Shown piece after piece: positions 7,646 to 16,602 of a DNA stretch of 39,862 bases. The translations under genes and the position numbers were made by a program. The notes below the pieces were generated by a model that saw only the letters and a list, made by a program, of their open reading frames with translations, did no database searches and was not told the origin of the DNA. The stretch covers positions 1 to 39,862 of the forward strand of contig CAYUHJ010000036.1 in the NCBI GenBank assembly GCA_964444365.1, in the 5' to 3' direction. The stretch is from CAYUHJ01 sp964444365 (lineage in GTDB: Bacteria; Planctomycetota; Planctomycetia; Gemmatales; Gemmataceae). How positions within the stretch are numbered: the stretch's first letter is position 1; each line of letters opens with the position of its first letter.

Positions 7646-8959
7646 TTACGCCACGAACCCGCGCGGGTCCGCGATCGTGCCGGTCAGCGCGCTGGCCGCG
7701 ACCGTCAGCGGCGACGCGAGGTACACCTTCGCCTCCTTGTGGCCCATCCGGCCGGGGAAGTTGCGGTTCGTCGTGGAGATGCACGAGATCGGCGTGTTCA
7801 GCCGGCCGAACGTGTCCGACGGCCCGCCCAGGCACGCGGCGCAGCTGGCGTCGCCGATCTTCGCGCCAGCCCCGACGAAGATGTCCCGGAGGCTCTTGCC
7901 GTCGATCGTCTCGGTGTCCAGGCCGCGGTCGACTTCCGTCGTCGCGGGGACGACGAACGTGTCGATCTTGACCTCCTTCCCCTTCAGAATCGCGGCCGCG
8001 GCGCGGAAGTCGGTCAGCTTCCCGCCGGTGCAGCTGCCGATGTACGCGCGGTCGAGCTTCGTCCCCTTCACCTCGCTGACGAACGCCTTGTTGTCCGGGC
8101 TGTGCGGCTTCGCGATGACCGGCTCTAGCTTCGACACGTCGTACACCTTCTCGAAGTGGTACTTCGCGCCGGCGTCCGCCTTCAGCACGGTGTACGGCTT
8201 GCTGCCGGTCTTCCGGCCGCGGTCGTTGACGTGCTTCAGCGTCACGTCGTCCGGCTCGATGACGCCGTTCTTGCCGCCCGCCTCGATGGCCATGTTGCAC
8301 AGCGTCATGCGCTCTTCGATGTTGAGCGCGAAGACGCCGTCGCCGTCGAACTGCATGGCACGGTAAGTCGCCCCGTCGACGCCGATGTCGCCGATGACCG
8401 CGAGGATCAGATCCTTCGCCATGAGGTACGGCGGCAGGTTCCCCTTGAAGACGAACCGCATCGTCGGCGGAACCTTGAGCCAGGTCTTCCCGGTGCCGAG
8501 GACGAAGCCCGCGTCGGTGTTGCCGATGCCGGTGGCGAACTCGCCGAAGGCCCCGGCGGTGCAGGTGTGCGAGTCCGTGCCGAGGAGCACCTCGCCGGGC
8601 CGGGTGTGGCCCTCTTCCGGCAGCGCGATGTGGCACACGCCCTTGTAGCGGTCCGTGCCCACGTCGTAGAAGTGCGGCAAGTTCTGCTCTTTCACGAACG
8701 ACCGCAGCACGTCGACGTTGCGGTTCGCCATCGCGTCTTTGGTGAAGATGTAGTGGTCCGGAATGACCACGACTTTTTCGCGGTCCCAGACTTTCGCGTC
8801 CTTGCCGAAGTGCTTCTTGAAGATGCCGATGGTGCCGGGGCCGCACACGTCGTGCGTCATGAGGACGTCGACGTTCACCCAGATGTTCTCGCCGGGGGCG
8901 ACGGCGTCGCGGCCGGCGGACTTGGCGAGGATTTTTTCGGTCAGGGTCATCGCGGGCAT
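7646..8959 (-). CDS. leuC: 3-isopropylmalate dehydratase large subunit (aconitase family)
   Basis: A 437-residue aconitase-superfamily hydro-lyase that isomerises 2- and 3-isopropylmalate in leucine synthesis. It needs a 4Fe-4S cluster, and the three ligands are visible as C310 (GSCTGG), C373 and C376 (SCAACLGG). Other family blocks are VIPDHY, GTDSHTCTAGAFG and NRNFPGRMG. The size and sequence are of the LeuC2/HacA-like subtype, so homoaconitate or a related 2-hydroxyacid could be the substrate. The small subunit leuD is not adjacent; a Uma2 gene lies 23 bp upstream on the same strand. GGAG about 11 bases before the ATG supports the start at MPAMTL. Confidence 0.9.
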   Translation of the reverse strand: MPAMTLTEKILAKSAGRDAVAPGENIWVNVDVLMTHDVCGPGTIGIFKKHFGKDAKVWDREKVVVIPDHYIFTKDAMANRNVDVLRSFVKEQNLPHFYDVGTDRYKGVCHIALPEEGHTRPGEVLLGTDSHTCTAGAFGEFATGIGNTDAGFVLGTGKTWLKVPPTMRFVFKGNLPPYLMAKDLILAVIGDIGVDGATYRAMQFDGDGVFALNIEERMTLCNMAIEAGGKNGVIEPDDVTLKHVNDRGRKTGSKPYTVLKADAGAKYHFEKVYDVSKLEPVIAKPHSPDNKAFVSEVKGTKLDRAYIGSCTGGKLTDFRAAAAILKGKEVKIDTFVVPATTEVDRGLDTETIDGKSLRDIFVGAGAKIGDASCAACLGGPSDTFGRLNTPISCISTTNRNFPGRMGHKEAKVYLASPLTVAASALTGTIADPRGFVA

Positions 8960-8982
8960 ATCGGGAAACTCCGGAGAGGGCT

Positions 8983-9657
8983 TTACTCGGGTCGCGGGTT
9001 CAGTTGGGGGTCGCCGAACAGTTCTTCCAGTGGCAAGGTGAACCCCGGAAGCACAACGCCGCCGTCCAAGGTGTCGGACCGCGCGAGCAGCGTGGCGTTA
9101 TCGGGGTCGGTGTAGACGGCGACCGTTTCGTCTTCGGGTTCGATGATCCAAACCAGACGGGTTCCGGTGGCGAAGTATTCCCGCCGTTTCTGTTCGATTT
9201 CGGCGATGGTGTTGTCTTCCGATAGAATCTCGACCATCAAATCGCCCGAGAAGCGTGCGACCGCTTGCAGGTGGGCGTCCGCGCTCGGCAAACGGTCCCA
9301 AGGCGTGAAGGAGACATCAGCAAGCCGGTTCCGGCGCGTCGTCATTTTCATGATCGCGTCAGGTGCGCCAAGGATGCCCAAGTTGCGAGGCCGGACGTAA
9401 GCCCCGAGGTACATGAGGAGAACGACGGCGAACAACGATTCCCGGTGCCCCATCGCTTTCTCCACGAGAATCCCGTCGATCAACTCGACGAGTCGCTTGG
9501 GTTCGCCGTCGCAACAGCGAATTTGATCCGCTTCCGTCGCGGTTCCGGGGAATGGGTGCCAAAGAATCCGGTGCAGGGGAATGTCGCCGAGGGCGTGAAG
9601 CACTTCCGCCAAGTTGTCCGATTCGGTGATGGTCGGTTCCGCAACGGCAGTGCTCAT
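8983..9657 (-). CDS. Uma2 family (DUF820) PD-(D/E)XK-like protein
   Basis: A 224-residue protein of the Uma2 family, predicted restriction-endonuclease-like nucleases of unknown biological role. The family core is present: VELIDGILVEKAMG, PDAIM...DVSF, the LMVEILSEDNTIAEIEQKRREY block and GTRLVWIIEPE. It is one of three Uma2 genes in the window (others at 16599 and 29982), and the three are divergent in sequence. It lies upstream of leuC on the same strand. A TGATAGAATA promoter-like element lies 25 bases before the start. Confidence 0.88.
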   Translation of the reverse strand: MSTAVAEPTITESDNLAEVLHALGDIPLHRILWHPFPGTATEADQIRCCDGEPKRLVELIDGILVEKAMGHRESLFAVVLLMYLGAYVRPRNLGILGAPDAIMKMTTRRNRLADVSFTPWDRLPSADAHLQAVARFSGDLMVEILSEDNTIAEIEQKRREYFATGTRLVWIIEPEDETVAVYTDPDNATLLARSDTLDGGVVLPGFTLPLEELFGDPQLNPRPE

Positions 9658-9681
9658 ACCACTTCTCCCTCCAATTCCTCT

Positions 9682-9687
9682 ATTCTA
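9682..9687 (-). promoter_or_regulatory. Candidate -10 element upstream of Uma2
   Basis: TAGAAT, extended to TGATAGAATA, lies 25 bases before the Uma2 start. No recognisable -35 hexamer sits 17 bases upstream. The same extended motif precedes the genes at 23404, 28067 and 31577. Confidence 0.4.
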
Positions 9688-9714
9688 TCACCCCTTGCCC
9701 CGCGAGTCGCTGCC

Positions 9715-10782
9715 ATGCCGTTCGACCCGATCCGTCCGCCGATGCTCACCCCGGACCTGCCCGGCGTCGGGGGGCGGATCCGCGTTCGCCCCGATGACTT
9801 TGAAGTCGAGGAAGTCCCGTCCTACGAGCCGTCCGGGGCGGGGGACCACCTGTACCTGTGGGTCGAGAAGCGCGACGTCGGCCCGGAGTTCTTCTCCCGG
9901 ACGATCGCGCAGCGGGCCGGGGTCCCGGTCGGGGCGGTCGGCACCGCGGGGTTGAAGGACCGCCACGCCGTCACCCGCCAGTGGGTGTCCGTGCCGAAGG
10001 AGGCGGAGCCGCGGCTGAAGCAGATCGACGGCGACGGCATCCGGGTGCTGAGCGTCTCCCGCCACACGAACAAGCTCAAGCCGGGGCACCTGCGGGGGAA
10101 CAAGTTTCGGCTCTTGATTCGCGACGCCGACCGCTCGAAGGCGGACGCCCTCGCGGCGATTCTCGACCGCATCCGCACGCACGGGTTGCCGAACTTTTAC
10201 GGGCCGCAGCGCTTCGGCCGCGACGGGTCCACCATCGAACTCGGGTTCGACTGCCTGTTCGGGAAGCAGCGGCGGCGCGTCCGCCCGTTCCAGTTCAAGT
10301 TCGCCCTCTCCGCGGTGCAGTCGGTGCTGTTCAACGACTGCCTCTCGGCCCGGCTGACCGACGGCCTGTTGCGAACCGTCCTCCCCGGCGACGTGATGAT
10401 GAAGTGGCCGTTCGGCGGGATCTTCGTCGCGGAGGACGTCGCCGCCGAGCAGCCGCGGTTCGACGCGCGGGAGACCGTGACCGGCGGCCCGATGTTCGGC
10501 GGGCGGATGTTCGCGTCCGGCGGGGTGGCGGCGGAACGCGAGGCCAAAGTTCTCACGGACAGGGCATTGTCACCGGCCGCGTTCGCCGGGTTCGGCAAGC
10601 TGCTGTCCGGCACCCGCCGGCACAACCTCGTCTACCTCGACGACCTGACCGCCGAGTGGGAGCCGGACGGCCTGCGGCTGGCGTTCACCATGCCGAGCGG
10701 CAGCTACGCGACCGTCGTGCTGCGGGAAGTGATGAAGGCGGACGCCGACGCCGAAGACGAGCCGGCGGGCGACGAGGAGTGA
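9715..10782 (+). CDS. truD: tRNA pseudouridine(13) synthase TruD
   Basis: A 355-residue enzyme that converts U13 of tRNA-Glu and related tRNAs to pseudouridine. The N-terminal substrate motif IRVRPDDFEVEEVP and the catalytic block GTAGLKDRHAVTRQW (76-90, catalytic Asp82) are clear, as are NFYGPQRFGRDG and the SALSAVQSVLFNDCL-like helix. The C-terminus ends in an acidic tail. It is divergent from the Uma2 gene with only 57 bp between starts, and no strong ribosome binding site is visible. Confidence 0.95.
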   Translation: MPFDPIRPPMLTPDLPGVGGRIRVRPDDFEVEEVPSYEPSGAGDHLYLWVEKRDVGPEFFSRTIAQRAGVPVGAVGTAGLKDRHAVTRQWVSVPKEAEPRLKQIDGDGIRVLSVSRHTNKLKPGHLRGNKFRLLIRDADRSKADALAAILDRIRTHGLPNFYGPQRFGRDGSTIELGFDCLFGKQRRRVRPFQFKFALSAVQSVLFNDCLSARLTDGLLRTVLPGDVMMKWPFGGIFVAEDVAAEQPRFDARETVTGGPMFGGRMFASGGVAAEREAKVLTDRALSPAAFAGFGKLLSGTRRHNLVYLDDLTAEWEPDGLRLAFTMPSGSYATVVLREVMKADADAEDEPAGDEE

Positions 10783-10842
10783 CCGGCGAACCGCCGGGGA
10801 GGAGTCAGCGTTCGACCGTGAGGTTCCGTCCGGGAGGGGATT

Positions 10843-11625
10843 ATGTTCGACTTCTTGAACGACCTGAACGGCTGGACGATCGCGCTGGGCACGTTCCCGC
10901 TGCTGCTGGCGGCCCTGGAGGCGGGGTTCCGCCACGGCCGCCGCACCAGCCGGCACGTCCCGCCGGACGACCGGCCGCAGGTCGGGACCGTTCAGGGCGC
11001 GGTCCTCGGGCTGCTCGCGCTGCTGCTCGGGTTCTCGTTCGCGATGGCCGCCAGCCGGTTCGAGGTCCGCAAGCAGGTCGTGCTCGACGAGGCGAACGCC
11101 CTCGGGACGGCGTACCTGCGGACCCGGCTGCTGCCCCAGCCCCAGCGGGCGGAGGCCGCCGAGAAGCTGCGGGAGTACACGGCCGTTCGCGTGACCGGGT
11201 ACCGCCGCGGGGCGACCGCCGCGGACGTGGCCGCGACGGACCGGGAACTCGTCCGCCTCCAGGGGGTGTTGTGGGAACTGGCCGGGCAGGCGCTCGACCG
11301 CAACCCGGAGTCGGAGGCCGCGGCCCTGTTCGCCCAGTCGCTGAACGACGTGATCGACCTCCACGAGAAGCGGGTGTGCTCCCTGGAAAACCACGTCCCG
11401 CCGGTGATCGTCCTCGTGCTCGTCGTCGCGTCGGCGGCGGCGCTCGCCCTCACCGGGTACGGCGGCGGCCTGTCCGGGGTCCGCAACGTCGTGCCGAACG
11501 GGATCGCCGTGGCCCTCGTCGTCGTGGTCCTCGGGCTGGTGATCGACCTCGACCGCCCCGGCCAGGGGCTCATCCAGATCGGCCAAAAGAGTTTCACCCG
11601 GCTGCAGGCGGGGATGGCGAAGTGA
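10843..11625 (+). CDS. DUF4239-type membrane protein
   Basis: A 260-residue inner-membrane protein. Transmembrane segments are near residues 10-26, 48-66, 182-202 and 215-235. The first pair is followed by FAMAASRFEVRKQVVLDEANALGTAYLR and a soluble helical region, which is the arrangement of bestrophin-like DUF4239 proteins of unknown function. A strong GGGAGGGGA precedes the ATG. It lies 60 bp downstream of truD on the same strand. Confidence 0.8.
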   Translation: MFDFLNDLNGWTIALGTFPLLLAALEAGFRHGRRTSRHVPPDDRPQVGTVQGAVLGLLALLLGFSFAMAASRFEVRKQVVLDEANALGTAYLRTRLLPQPQRAEAAEKLREYTAVRVTGYRRGATAADVAATDRELVRLQGVLWELAGQALDRNPESEAAALFAQSLNDVIDLHEKRVCSLENHVPPVIVLVLVVASAAALALTGYGGGLSGVRNVVPNGIAVALVVVVLGLVIDLDRPGQGLIQIGQKSFTRLQAGMAK

Positions 11626-11678
11626 CTGCGGTCGATCTCCAACCGGGAAGGCGATCCAGGATCTGTTTTGATGTGCGG

Positions 11679-12272
11679 TCAACCCACTTCCAGAACGCGC
11701 GGCAGGCCGGTGGCCGCGTGCAGGCGCTCGATGCCCTGACGGAACCAGTCCGGTTCGCCGGTCGGCCACAGGTCGCCGAGTTCGTCGCCCATCCCGGCCG
11801 CGAGTAACTTCGCATCGAAGGCGAGTAGCGGTCCCGCATCCGGACACGCCGCGTCCGCACTGGTCGCGGCTTGGATGGCGGTCCGGGCCGCACGGTCGGC
11901 GCTACTCGCCCGCACCGCGTCGGCCGCGAACGCGACGGCGGCGCACGCGGTTTCCAGTTCCTCGACGAGTTCGCGCGTCCCGCCGCCCTTCGTGCGGCTC
12001 AGGTTCACGCGGGCGTTCGCCACGCCCCGCGCCAGGTCCGCCGCGATTCCCAGCGTGAACGGCGAAACGGGCTTCCCCTCCGCGACCGCAAGCACCACCC
12101 GCACGGCGGAATCGAGAACGTTCAGCCACTCGATCGCTTCGGGGCCGAACGCCGGTTCCGCCCGCGCGACCAGCGGCACCACGCGCGCCGCCGCCCGGCC
12201 GACGAAGCGGGCCAGGGCCGGTCGCGGCAGGTTCGTCAGTGACACCTCGATGTCAGTCCAGTCGGGCGGCAT
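11679..12272 (-). CDS. Hypothetical helical protein
   Basis: A 197-residue, Ala-rich, mostly alpha-helical protein with no signal peptide and no motif I recognise. The C-terminal LGDLWPTGEPDWFRQGIERL block looks like a conserved end motif. GGAG precedes the ATG by about 11 bases. It follows the RNA ligase gene by 36 bp on the same strand and is probably co-transcribed with it. Long open frames on the opposite strand are Arg/Ser-rich shadows. Confidence 0.65.
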   Translation of the reverse strand: MPPDWTDIEVSLTNLPRPALARFVGRAAARVVPLVARAEPAFGPEAIEWLNVLDSAVRVVLAVAEGKPVSPFTLGIAADLARGVANARVNLSRTKGGGTRELVEELETACAAVAFAADAVRASSADRAARTAIQAATSADAACPDAGPLLAFDAKLLAAGMGDELGDLWPTGEPDWFRQGIERLHAATGLPRVLEVG

Positions 12273-12308
12273 CGCGCGGCTCTCCGGTAGGTTCAGTTGC
12301 GTTCCGCC

Positions 12309-13364
12309 TTACTCGTCGTACTTCAGCAGGAACTGCGGGTTGATCGCCTTGAAGCTCAGCCGGCCGCCGACGTCGGGGTCGAACTCCTCGGCCAGCGGGC
12401 GGAGGACGATCCCCTCCCGCTGGGCCTTCGGGTTCAGCACGCTCGTGCCGACCGACAGCGCCACCAACTCGTCGACCGTGTGGTTCAGCACGATCTCCCC
12501 CAGCGCCGGCACCGGCGTCAGCCCGACTTCCGCCAGCAGCACGGTCGCGGTCGGCGAGTCGACGAGCCCGCCGGTGTCGAGGTTCAGGACGTTGAACACG
12601 CGCAAGTCGTGCGCCGCGAGGGCGTACTTGTTCCCCTGCACCCCCGGCCCGATGACCTCCCCCTGGACCGCCGGCGAGAACCCGTGCCGGTCCCGGATCG
12701 CGGCGAGCCGGCCGGCGAGGTCGAGCCGCTTCGCGACGCGGGCCAGGACGTTCGACTCGTCGGTCTCGTCCACCCACAGGTTCCGCGACGCGATGCCGAA
12801 CGCCCCGGCCCGCAGCCACGCCGAGAACGACGTCCCGTCGAGCTTCTCCGTGACCGCGAACGTCTTGAACCGGTGCCGGGCGAGGACCGGTTCGAGCACC
12901 TGAACCCGCGTCTCGTCGGTCTTCGGCAGGAACCCCGGAAACGGCCCCTTCACGCGGCCCTTCATCCCGACCGGCACCGGCGGCTCCCACTTCCGGACGC
13001 CCAGAAGTTCGGTCACGTCCGCGCCGTCCTCAACCGGCATCGCCGGGAGGATGCTCAGCGGAAAGCAGATCCCCTGCGAGACCTGCCCGCGGAGCCGGAC
13101 CGTCTTGATGCGGAACCCCGCCGGCGTCACGACCGTATCGCCGTCCATCACGGCCGGCTTGAAGCTGTTGGCCCGAAGGAACTCGAACTCCGGGCGTTCC
13201 GGCAGCAGCGAGTCGATCTCGCAGTAGACGACGCGGTCGCCGGGCGCGAACTCCCCCTTCTTCACGACGACCCACCACCCGAGCACCCGCGCCCGCACGA
13301 TGGCGTCGGCGTTCGGGATCGGCTCCGTCGCGGTGATCGTCTGCACGCTGGCGAGCTTTCGCAT
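12309..13364 (-). CDS. RNA ligase, Rnl5 (DraRnl-like) family
   Basis: A 351-residue ATP-dependent RNA ligase. An N-terminal OB-fold (about 1-120) comes first, which is the diagnostic arrangement of the Deinococcus DraRnl/Rnl5 family. The nucleotidyltransferase domain follows with motif I EKLDG (Lys174, the site of adenylylation), motif IIIa-like LRVFNVLNLD, motif IV EGIVLRP and motif V LSFKAINP (Lys339). Such ligases seal 3'-OH/5'-phosphate nicks in RNA strands. GGGGAG lies about 6 bases before the ATG. The hypothetical 197-residue protein is downstream in the same transcript, and polX is divergent upstream across an inverted repeat. Confidence 0.88.
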   Translation of the reverse strand: MRKLASVQTITATEPIPNADAIVRARVLGWWVVVKKGEFAPGDRVVYCEIDSLLPERPEFEFLRANSFKPAVMDGDTVVTPAGFRIKTVRLRGQVSQGICFPLSILPAMPVEDGADVTELLGVRKWEPPVPVGMKGRVKGPFPGFLPKTDETRVQVLEPVLARHRFKTFAVTEKLDGTSFSAWLRAGAFGIASRNLWVDETDESNVLARVAKRLDLAGRLAAIRDRHGFSPAVQGEVIGPGVQGNKYALAAHDLRVFNVLNLDTGGLVDSPTATVLLAEVGLTPVPALGEIVLNHTVDELVALSVGTSVLNPKAQREGIVLRPLAEEFDPDVGGRLSFKAINPQFLLKYDE

Positions 13365-13380
13365 GGGTGACTCCCCATTT

Positions 13381-13460
13381 TCTTGTAGGTCGGGCCGAGT
13401 CTTCGAGGCCCGACGGGAAGCGTAGCGTCGGGCCTCGAAGACTCGGCCCGACCTACAAGA
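13381..13460. repeat. Nested inverted repeat with GTAG head (REPIN-like)
   Basis: Arms of 35 bp (13381-13415 and 13426-13460) are perfectly complementary around a 10-base spacer. Each arm is itself a hairpin: GTCGGGCC (13389-13396) pairs with GGCCCGAC (13407-13414). The tetranucleotide GTAG stands just outside each inner hairpin, as in the GTAG class of REP sequences associated with RAYT transposases. The unit lies between the divergent RNA ligase and polX genes. Confidence 0.93.
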
Positions 13461-13555
13461 GAGTTTTCAAAGTCCTCAGGTTCATTGTGCGAGTACCGAC
13501 ATCCTTCGAGCGACCTCGACACGGTAAACTACCCCCACCACACCGGAGCAACCCG

Positions 13556-15307
13556 ATGACCAAAGACGAAGTCGCCGCCGCGCTGGACGAGATCGGCACC
13601 CTGCTCGAACTGCAAGGCGAGAGCCAGTTCCGCACGAACGCCTACCACAACGGGGCGCGGGCGGTGCAGCAGATCGAGGGCGACCTCAAGGAACTCGTCG
13701 CGGCGGGCAAACTCGTCGGGATTCGCGGCATCGGGGAGGCGCTGCGGGACAAGATCACGACGCTGGTCACGACCGGGAAGTTGCCCTACCTCGACGACCT
13801 GCGGGCCGCCGTGCCGCCGGGGCTCGTCGAGATGCTTCGCCTGCCGGGGGTCGGGCCGAAGAAGATCAAACTCCTGCACGACACGCTCGGCATCGACACG
13901 ATTCCGAAGCTGCAAGCGGCGTGCGAGGCGGGCGAAGTCGCGAAGTTGAAGGGGTTCGGGGCGAAGTCCCAGGAAAAGATCCTCGACGGGATTCGCTTCC
14001 TCGGCACCGTCGGGAACCGCGTCCTGTTCGCGGAAGCGTACCCCCTCGGGCTTGCGCTGCTGGAGCAAATCCGCCAGTTCCCCGGCGTCACCGCGGCCGA
14101 GCTCGGCGGCAGCCTGCGGCGGCGGCGGGACACGGTGAAGGACATCGACATCGTTTGCGCCGCCGCGGACGCCGGCCCGATCATGGAACGGTTCGTCAAG
14201 CTTCCCGAAGTGATGCAGGTGGTCGGTCAGGGGCCGACGAAGTCGAGCATCGTCGCCGGGTACGACACGGGGCACGGGCACAGGGTCGTGCTCAACGCGG
14301 ACCTGCGGGTCGTCACGGCGGAGCAGTTCCCGTTCGCGGTCGTGTACTTCACCGGCTCGAAGGAGCACAACATCCGCCTCCGGCAACGGGCCATCGAGCG
14401 AGGCCTGAGCCTGAACGAGTATGCCCTGGCCGGGGAAATGAAGGAGGTGAAGTGCGCGGACGAGGCCGCCGTTTACCGGGCGCTCGACCTGGAATGGGTG
14501 CCGCCGGAAATGCGGGAGGACACGGGTGAGGTCGAACTCGCCCAGAAGTCCGCCCCGCCAAAACTGCTCGAACCCGGCGACATCCGCGGCGTCTTCCACA
14601 ACCACACGACGGCCAGCGACGGCACCGCGTCCCTCGAAGAAATGGCCCTCGCCGCCAAGAAGCTCGGGTACGAGTTCTTCGGCGTCGGCGACCATTCGCG
14701 ATCCCTCACCGTGGCCAATGGCCTATCCCCGGACCGGGTGCGGGCGCAATGGGCGGAGGCCGACGCCCTCAACGCCAGGCTGAAGGGCGTCCGCATCCTG
14801 AAGGGGACCGAGTGCGACATCCTGCTTGACGGCACCCTCGACTTCGACGACGAGCTCCTTGCCGGCTTCGACTACGTCGTGGCCAGCGTCCACTCGCACT
14901 TCGCGCTTCCGGAAGACGAGCAAACCGACCGCATTTGCAAGGCCCTGTCCCACCCCGCGGTGACGATGCTCGGCCACGCCACGGGGCGGTTGTTGCTCCG
15001 CCGGGAGGGGTACAAGGTGAACATCGAGAAGGTGCTGCAAACCGCGGCGAAGCACGGGAAGATGATCGAGATCAACGCGCAACCGTCTCGCCTGGACCTG
15101 GACTGGACGCACGTCAAGCGCGCGAAATCGCTCGGCATCCCGCTGGTCATCAACCCCGACGCCCACAGCACCGGCGAACTCGCGCTCGTCCCGTTCGGCG
15201 TCAACGTCGCCCGCCGCGGCTGGCTCACGAAGGACGACGTGTTCAACACGCGGCCGGTGAAGGAGGTGATGAAGGAGCTGGAGAGACGAAAGAGCCAACG
15301 CGGTTAG
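13556..15307 (+). CDS. polX: DNA polymerase X family with PHP domain
   Basis: A 583-residue bacterial PolX, a base-excision-repair polymerase with 3'-5' exonuclease activity. The N-terminal 8-kDa and fingers regions carry helix-hairpin-helix motifs GIRGIGEAL and LPGVGPKK. The polymerase site is GGSLRRRRDTVKDIDI (184-199) with catalytic D196, D198 and D249 (NADLRV). The C-terminal PHP domain has HNHTTASDG (348-356), GVGDHS, TECDIL, SVHSHF, GHATG and NPDAHS, giving a complete metal site. CCGGAG 10 bases upstream supports the ATG at 13556. The stop overlaps that of the convergent LRR gene by 3-4 bases. Confidence 0.95.
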   Translation: MTKDEVAAALDEIGTLLELQGESQFRTNAYHNGARAVQQIEGDLKELVAAGKLVGIRGIGEALRDKITTLVTTGKLPYLDDLRAAVPPGLVEMLRLPGVGPKKIKLLHDTLGIDTIPKLQAACEAGEVAKLKGFGAKSQEKILDGIRFLGTVGNRVLFAEAYPLGLALLEQIRQFPGVTAAELGGSLRRRRDTVKDIDIVCAAADAGPIMERFVKLPEVMQVVGQGPTKSSIVAGYDTGHGHRVVLNADLRVVTAEQFPFAVVYFTGSKEHNIRLRQRAIERGLSLNEYALAGEMKEVKCADEAAVYRALDLEWVPPEMREDTGEVELAQKSAPPKLLEPGDIRGVFHNHTTASDGTASLEEMALAAKKLGYEFFGVGDHSRSLTVANGLSPDRVRAQWAEADALNARLKGVRILKGTECDILLDGTLDFDDELLAGFDYVVASVHSHFALPEDEQTDRICKALSHPAVTMLGHATGRLLLRREGYKVNIEKVLQTAAKHGKMIEINAQPSRLDLDWTHVKRAKSLGIPLVINPDAHSTGELALVPFGVNVARRGWLTKDDVFNTRPVKEVMKELERRKSQRG

Positions 15308-16602
15308 TGCTGGATCGTCGCTGCGGGAAGCGATTTCCTCAACCGCGCGGCACCCTCTTTCGTGATTCGCGTGTCTCGAATGTCCAGTTTCTTGAGCTTC
15401 GCAAAGACGGAGAGCGTCGGAATCGATGCGTCCGTGACGGGGCAGCCGAACAGCGCGAGATCTTCCAAGTCGGTCTTCCCTGCCAAGTGACGTAACCCGT
15501 CATCGCCGACTTTCGACCCCCGCGCGACGTCGAGGTTTAGTCGGCGGAGCTTCGTCAATCCCTTCAGTTGTGCGACGCCTTGTTCCCCGACTCGGGTTGA
15601 CAACAGGTCGAGCTCTCGAAGGTTCGTCAACTTCGCGACAGGGGCCATGCCTGCGTCCGACACCCGTGTGCCCATCAGCGAGAGGGATTCCAACTTCGAC
15701 ATCGCCCCGATCGGCCGCAACCCTTCGTCTGTCAAGTGGGGCGCGTTCATCAGACTCAAGCTGGTCAGTCGACCGATGTTCGCAGCCTTCGCCGCCAGTG
15801 GGTCTGTCACGCACGGCCCGCGAATGGAAAGGACGGACAACTCCGGTGCTTCGCCGAGGGCTGCGACGCCCGCTGGTGTCAACCGGTCGACTTCGAGAAA
15901 GAGGGTCTTCAGTCGCGGCAAATCGGCCAGTTCCCCGATCCCGCGGTCGGTCACATTCGGCGAGTACAAGGAAAGTTTTTCGAGTTTGTCCAGCCGGGCC
16001 AGGTGGCCGCACCCGTCGTCGGTGATCGAGCTGTTATGCGCCCACAACTCTCGGAGTTCGGGAAGGTCGTCGAGATGGATGAGTCCCTCGTCCGTGATCC
16101 CGTCCGGGAGGCGGAGCCACCGCAGTTTCGGGAACCGCTTGACCTCGGCGAACCCCTCATTCGACACCTTTTCCCACCCATCGAATTCCAATGTTTCAAG
16201 CGCGGGGAGGTCGGGCAATGCCTTCAGACCGGCGTCGTTGATCGGGCATAAATGCGTTCGGATCGATCGCAACTCTTTCAGCCCCGCGAGGTGCGCGAAG
16301 CCTGCCCCGGTCACGTTGCAGTGGTCGAGTTCCAGTTCCCTTAGCGATGTGAATTCCCTGAGCGGGGCCAGGTCCGCGTCCTGGACAAGACTCGGCGAGC
16401 CGAGGGTTTTGATGACAACCCGGACGACGGGGCGATTCGGAAGGCTCTCGTCCCGCGTCGATTCCACGAAAGTCCATCGGCGAAGTGCCGCGTCTTCGCG
16501 CTGTTCGGGAGTTTGAGGCGTAACCGTCGGAGCAGACGGTGGCTTCCCACATCCGAATAGGGCGAGGTTTGCGACCGCAATCGAAAGTCGAAAGAATGTC
16601 AT
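15304..16602 (-). CDS. Leucine-rich-repeat lipoprotein
   Basis: A 432-residue protein with a lipoprotein signal (lipobox LFGC, Cys18). About 13 leucine-rich repeats of roughly 24 residues follow, of the GALA/internalin-like type, with recurring L-x-x-L-x-L and VTDxGL or ITDxG segments. Such repeats act as binding platforms, often at the cell surface. The start codon overlaps the upstream Uma2 stop (ATGA), so translation is probably coupled. The stop overlaps polX on the other strand. GC content and codon bias look somewhat lower than in the neighbours. Confidence 0.87.
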   Translation of the reverse strand: MTFFRLSIAVANLALFGCGKPPSAPTVTPQTPEQREDAALRRWTFVESTRDESLPNRPVVRVVIKTLGSPSLVQDADLAPLREFTSLRELELDHCNVTGAGFAHLAGLKELRSIRTHLCPINDAGLKALPDLPALETLEFDGWEKVSNEGFAEVKRFPKLRWLRLPDGITDEGLIHLDDLPELRELWAHNSSITDDGCGHLARLDKLEKLSLYSPNVTDRGIGELADLPRLKTLFLEVDRLTPAGVAALGEAPELSVLSIRGPCVTDPLAAKAANIGRLTSLSLMNAPHLTDEGLRPIGAMSKLESLSLMGTRVSDAGMAPVAKLTNLRELDLLSTRVGEQGVAQLKGLTKLRRLNLDVARGSKVGDDGLRHLAGKTDLEDLALFGCPVTDASIPTLSVFAKLKKLDIRDTRITKEGAARLRKSLPAATIQH

